A stretch of DNA of 64,000 nucleotides. Source: Tetrahymena thermophila SB210. Taxonomy: Eukaryota; Ciliophora; Oligohymenophorea; Hymenostomatida; Tetrahymenidae. Position numbers and translations under genes: made by a program. Location of the stretch: positions 806,001-870,000 of the forward strand of contig NW_002476534.1 in NCBI RefSeq assembly GCF_000189635.1, in the 5' to 3' direction. The notes beneath the pieces are model-generated. The model did no database searches. It was not told the origin of the DNA and worked only from the letters and a program-made list of their open reading frames with translations. Positions 61,484-64,000 of the stretch are shown piece after piece. Each line of letters begins with the position of its first letter. The stretch's first letter is position 1.

Positions 61484-62872
61484 ATGAAGTCACATTAAAT
61501 AGAACAATTACAGACTTAATCTGCTTTTGATGACGACTAAGAGAATGAATCAAGAGTCTTTGAGTAGCAAAAGAAAAATGTGAGGTATTTAGCTTTTTGT
61601 TATTTGGCTCTTTTCGTAGCATTTAATTCTACATAGAATTTAGTCTCTACATTGTTTAAGCAGTAGGGTTTTTAATATTTAGGCCTTATAAGTTTGTTTT
61701 TTATTTACTTCTTTTTCGCTATTTCCTCTTTGTTTGCAAAAACATTGATTGGAAAATATTCTTACAAGCACATATTTCCTTTAAGCTCCTTGGGTTATAC
61801 TTCTTTTGTATTGAGTGGTATTTGGGTTTGCTCTTGTTCTAATGATAACTAAAATGAAGGCAGTTGTTCTCCCTTTATGATCTATTTTATTGTTATTCTT
61901 TGTTCTAGTTTATGTGGAATTTGCTCTGGAACTCTATGGGTAGGCTAAGGAGGCTATATGGAATGCGTGTTTGCTTTAATCAAGCATAACAAAGGTACTA
62001 TTTCAGGAGTATTTTGGTCAATACGTTAATCAAGCCACTTAATAGGAAATGTCTCTGCTATGATTATTCTAAATACTATAGATAACAATATATATTTTTT
62101 TATTTATATGGGTATTATAGCTCTTACTGCTTCTGGCATGTTTTACTTTATTGCTACCATAGAAAAACCCAAGCGATCCCATCATGAAATCAAGCAATAG
62201 CTTCTATAAGAAAGTACTTAGATTATAAGATAAGAATTACCTTTAAAAGAATAGGTTTCAAGAGTTTTGAGATTAATGAAGAGTCTTAAATTTTAACCTT
62301 TCCTCTTCTTAAATCTCCTTTCTGGAGTGGCATAAGCTTTTTCTAGTGGCTTTTTAAGAAATTTAGTCAAGGAATCAGTTGAAGGAGATGAGAGAATAGT
62401 TTCATAGAGTTTATCATTTGTTCTTATCACTTTTGGTATTTTCGAATATTTGGGCGGTGTCATTTCTGGATATTTGATAAATAGGATTAATGTATACTAT
62501 CTAGCTACCATCAGCACTTTGGCAATCCTCTTAGGATTGTTATTAAGTTTTATTGGCCTATTAACAAAAATATATGCAATTTGCTTCTTGATAAGTTCAA
62601 TATTTGGCTTTATTGATTGTTATATTAATAATATTTCATAAGTTATCTGCAACAATGACTATAAAGGATTTATTGAAGTATTTTAAGCTTAAAGACTCGT
62701 TTTTGCTATTTCTAATACTTGCACCTAAGTAATTCTACTTTTATTAACTGACTCTCCTGAATATACTTTCCTAAGCATTGTTTTTATAATCGCTCTAGTA
62801 TCTAACTTTATAGTTTCCTTATTCCCTATATTAGGCTAAAAAGATCATGGGTTGAGTAAGCATTCATTCTGA
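61484..62872 (+). CDS. UNC-93/MFS-type membrane transporter
   Basis: Single exon of 462 residues, ATG 61484 to TGA 62870-62872. A polar N-terminus of about 35 residues precedes VRYLAFCYLALFVAFNSTQNL, a first helix typical of the UNC-93 group of the major facilitator superfamily. About eleven or twelve hydrophobic helices follow. A conserved-looking segment, GTLWVGQGGYMEC, lies in the fourth to fifth helix region. A central charged loop (EKPKRSHHEIKQQ ... LKEQ) separates two halves of about six helices. UNC-93-like proteins include potassium-channel regulators and sterol- or endosome-related carriers; substrate here is unknown. Codon use and the lack of introns are ordinary for this window. 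Confidence 0.8.
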
Positions 62873-64000
62873 AAATCTAAATTTATTTTAAAATTTTACT
62901 AATTTATATAAAAAAGAGAGTATTTAAATTAATAAATGTATTATATTTTTAGTAATTTTATTTACTAGCTCTTCTGTTTAACTTCAAAGAATAATTAAAT
63001 AATATAAGTTTGAAAAAAACTTTAAGAATTATAATTTTGAATTAGAATAATTAATAAAAAAATGATTAAATTTGGGTGATAAAATTGCAAAATTATTTCA
63101 AAATAATCATAAAAAAATTATTTTGTTTAAAAATATTTAAAAATTATTCAATTTATTTATTTGTTAAATATATTTTTTTAAATTTACAAATAATATTTAT
63201 TATCAAAGAAACACAAATAAAGACCTAATCATCATTTTATATCTTAAATGAATTTTATTTAATAAAAACATTATTTCTAAAAACATGAAATTAAAAATGT
63301 CCAAAATTAAAATCTTATTTTTTTAATAGATAAAATCTATTTTGAATATAAATTAAATTAATCATTTAATATTCTTTATTCAAAGGTTTTAAATTTTAAT
63401 TATTATTTTTATTTGAGGAGCTTTTCTTTGTAATTAGATTAAAAATGCTTCTTCACCTAAAATGCATTTGAAATTTTTTACAAGTTGTAATATTTAATCA
63501 ATAATATCCGGTTTTCTATTTTTTAGAATATTTTGTGTTATATAATACTCTATAATAGCAATTATATTTAAAAAAATGCTCTTTATAATTGTAATTTTGA
63601 AGTTAATTTCATAAATAATTACCTATTTACTTAATTTATTTACAAGCTGTAATATTTAAACACATCTGGTTTTCCATTTTTAGAATGTTTTGTGTTACAT
63701 AAGACTATATTATATCACTAATATTTTAAAAATAATAAATTATTTAAAGAATATGCTCAGTTTATAATTCTATCTAGCAGACTAAAATAATATTCATAAC
63801 TTCTTGACTTGGGATTGCAGGTATTTAAATTATACTAAAGCAGCTTCGATATATTAGATTTATCTTTAGATAAAAACTATTAGCTATAAAAATTGATAGT
63901 GATATCATTTTTAACTCAAATGATAAGAATATGAGATATGATTATCATATTTTTAAATGAAATTTAGTTTTCTACATTAATTTTGTAAAGTAATATGTAG
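62873..64000. other. Intergenic to window end, with a twofold repeat
   Basis: AT-rich; contains the imperfect duplication at 63478-63710. No gene was recognised up to the end of the window. Confidence 0.5.
63478..63712. repeat. Imperfect direct repeat of about 75 bp
   Basis: TTACAAGTTGTAATATTTAA ... GGTTTTCTATTTTTTAGAAT ... TTTTGTGTTATATAA at about 63478-63545 is repeated at about 63640-63705 as TTACAAGCTGTAATATTTAA ... GGTTTTCCATTTTTAGAATG ... TTTTGTGTTACATAA. The start-to-start distance is about 160 bp. Confidence 0.75.

Overview
The window is nuclear DNA of a ciliate that reads TAA and TAG as glutamine and uses only TGA as stop; it is Tetrahymena-like. The long genes only stay open under this code. 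With TGA alone as stop, ten genes give frames that divide exactly by three from ATG to TGA. Other support is very AT-rich intergenic DNA, short AT-rich GT...AG introns (about 60-280 nt), Gln/Asn/Lys-rich proteins and an HMG-box polyprotein resembling the ciliate micronuclear linker histone. No telomeric (C4A2) repeats are seen, so this is an internal chromosome piece. Most entries in a standard-code ORF list are fragments or shadows of the genes given here.

Layout. 0-13 kb: a pseudokinase (+), a Pex13-like peroxisomal membrane protein (+), an IQ-motif coiled-coil protein (-) and a WD40 protein (-). 13-23 kb: a gene-poor stretch with one intact ADP-ribosyltransferase fused to a receiver-like domain (-), gene fragments, and a dead Tc1/mariner transposase (-). 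23-32 kb: a secreted, probably GPI-anchored 2H-phosphoesterase-like protein (+), the HMG-box linker-histone-like polyprotein (-) and a 12-exon beta-adaptin gene (+).

33-51.5 kb is the most unusual part. Two giant single-exon genes (1,753 and 1,671 codons before stop) each encode two P-loop GTPase domains plus a hydrophobic C-terminal region. They lie head to head as arms of a very large inverted repeat (about 34.3-40.7 kb against 41.3-47.5 kb). Around them are a 'solo' copy holding only the 5' and 3' flanks, a truncated third copy, and decayed pieces. This looks like an actively rearranging lineage-specific gene family. A decayed ubiquitin-specific protease lies in its midst.

51.5-64 kb: a ciliate multi-pass membrane protein with an apparent one-base frameshift (+), a small secreted Cys-containing protein (-), two identical tRNA-Lys(CTT) genes (-), a mitochondrial-type rhomboid protease (+), a tetraspanin-like four-TM protein (-) and an UNC-93/MFS-type transporter (+). 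Genes are independent transcription units; no operon-like organisation is seen. Functional links are limited to broad themes: membrane traffic (beta-adaptin), organelle membranes (Pex13-like, rhomboid), surface proteins (2H protein, tetraspanin-like, multi-pass protein) and intracellular GTPase or ADP-ribosylation signalling. Names are from motif reading by eye; no database search was run.
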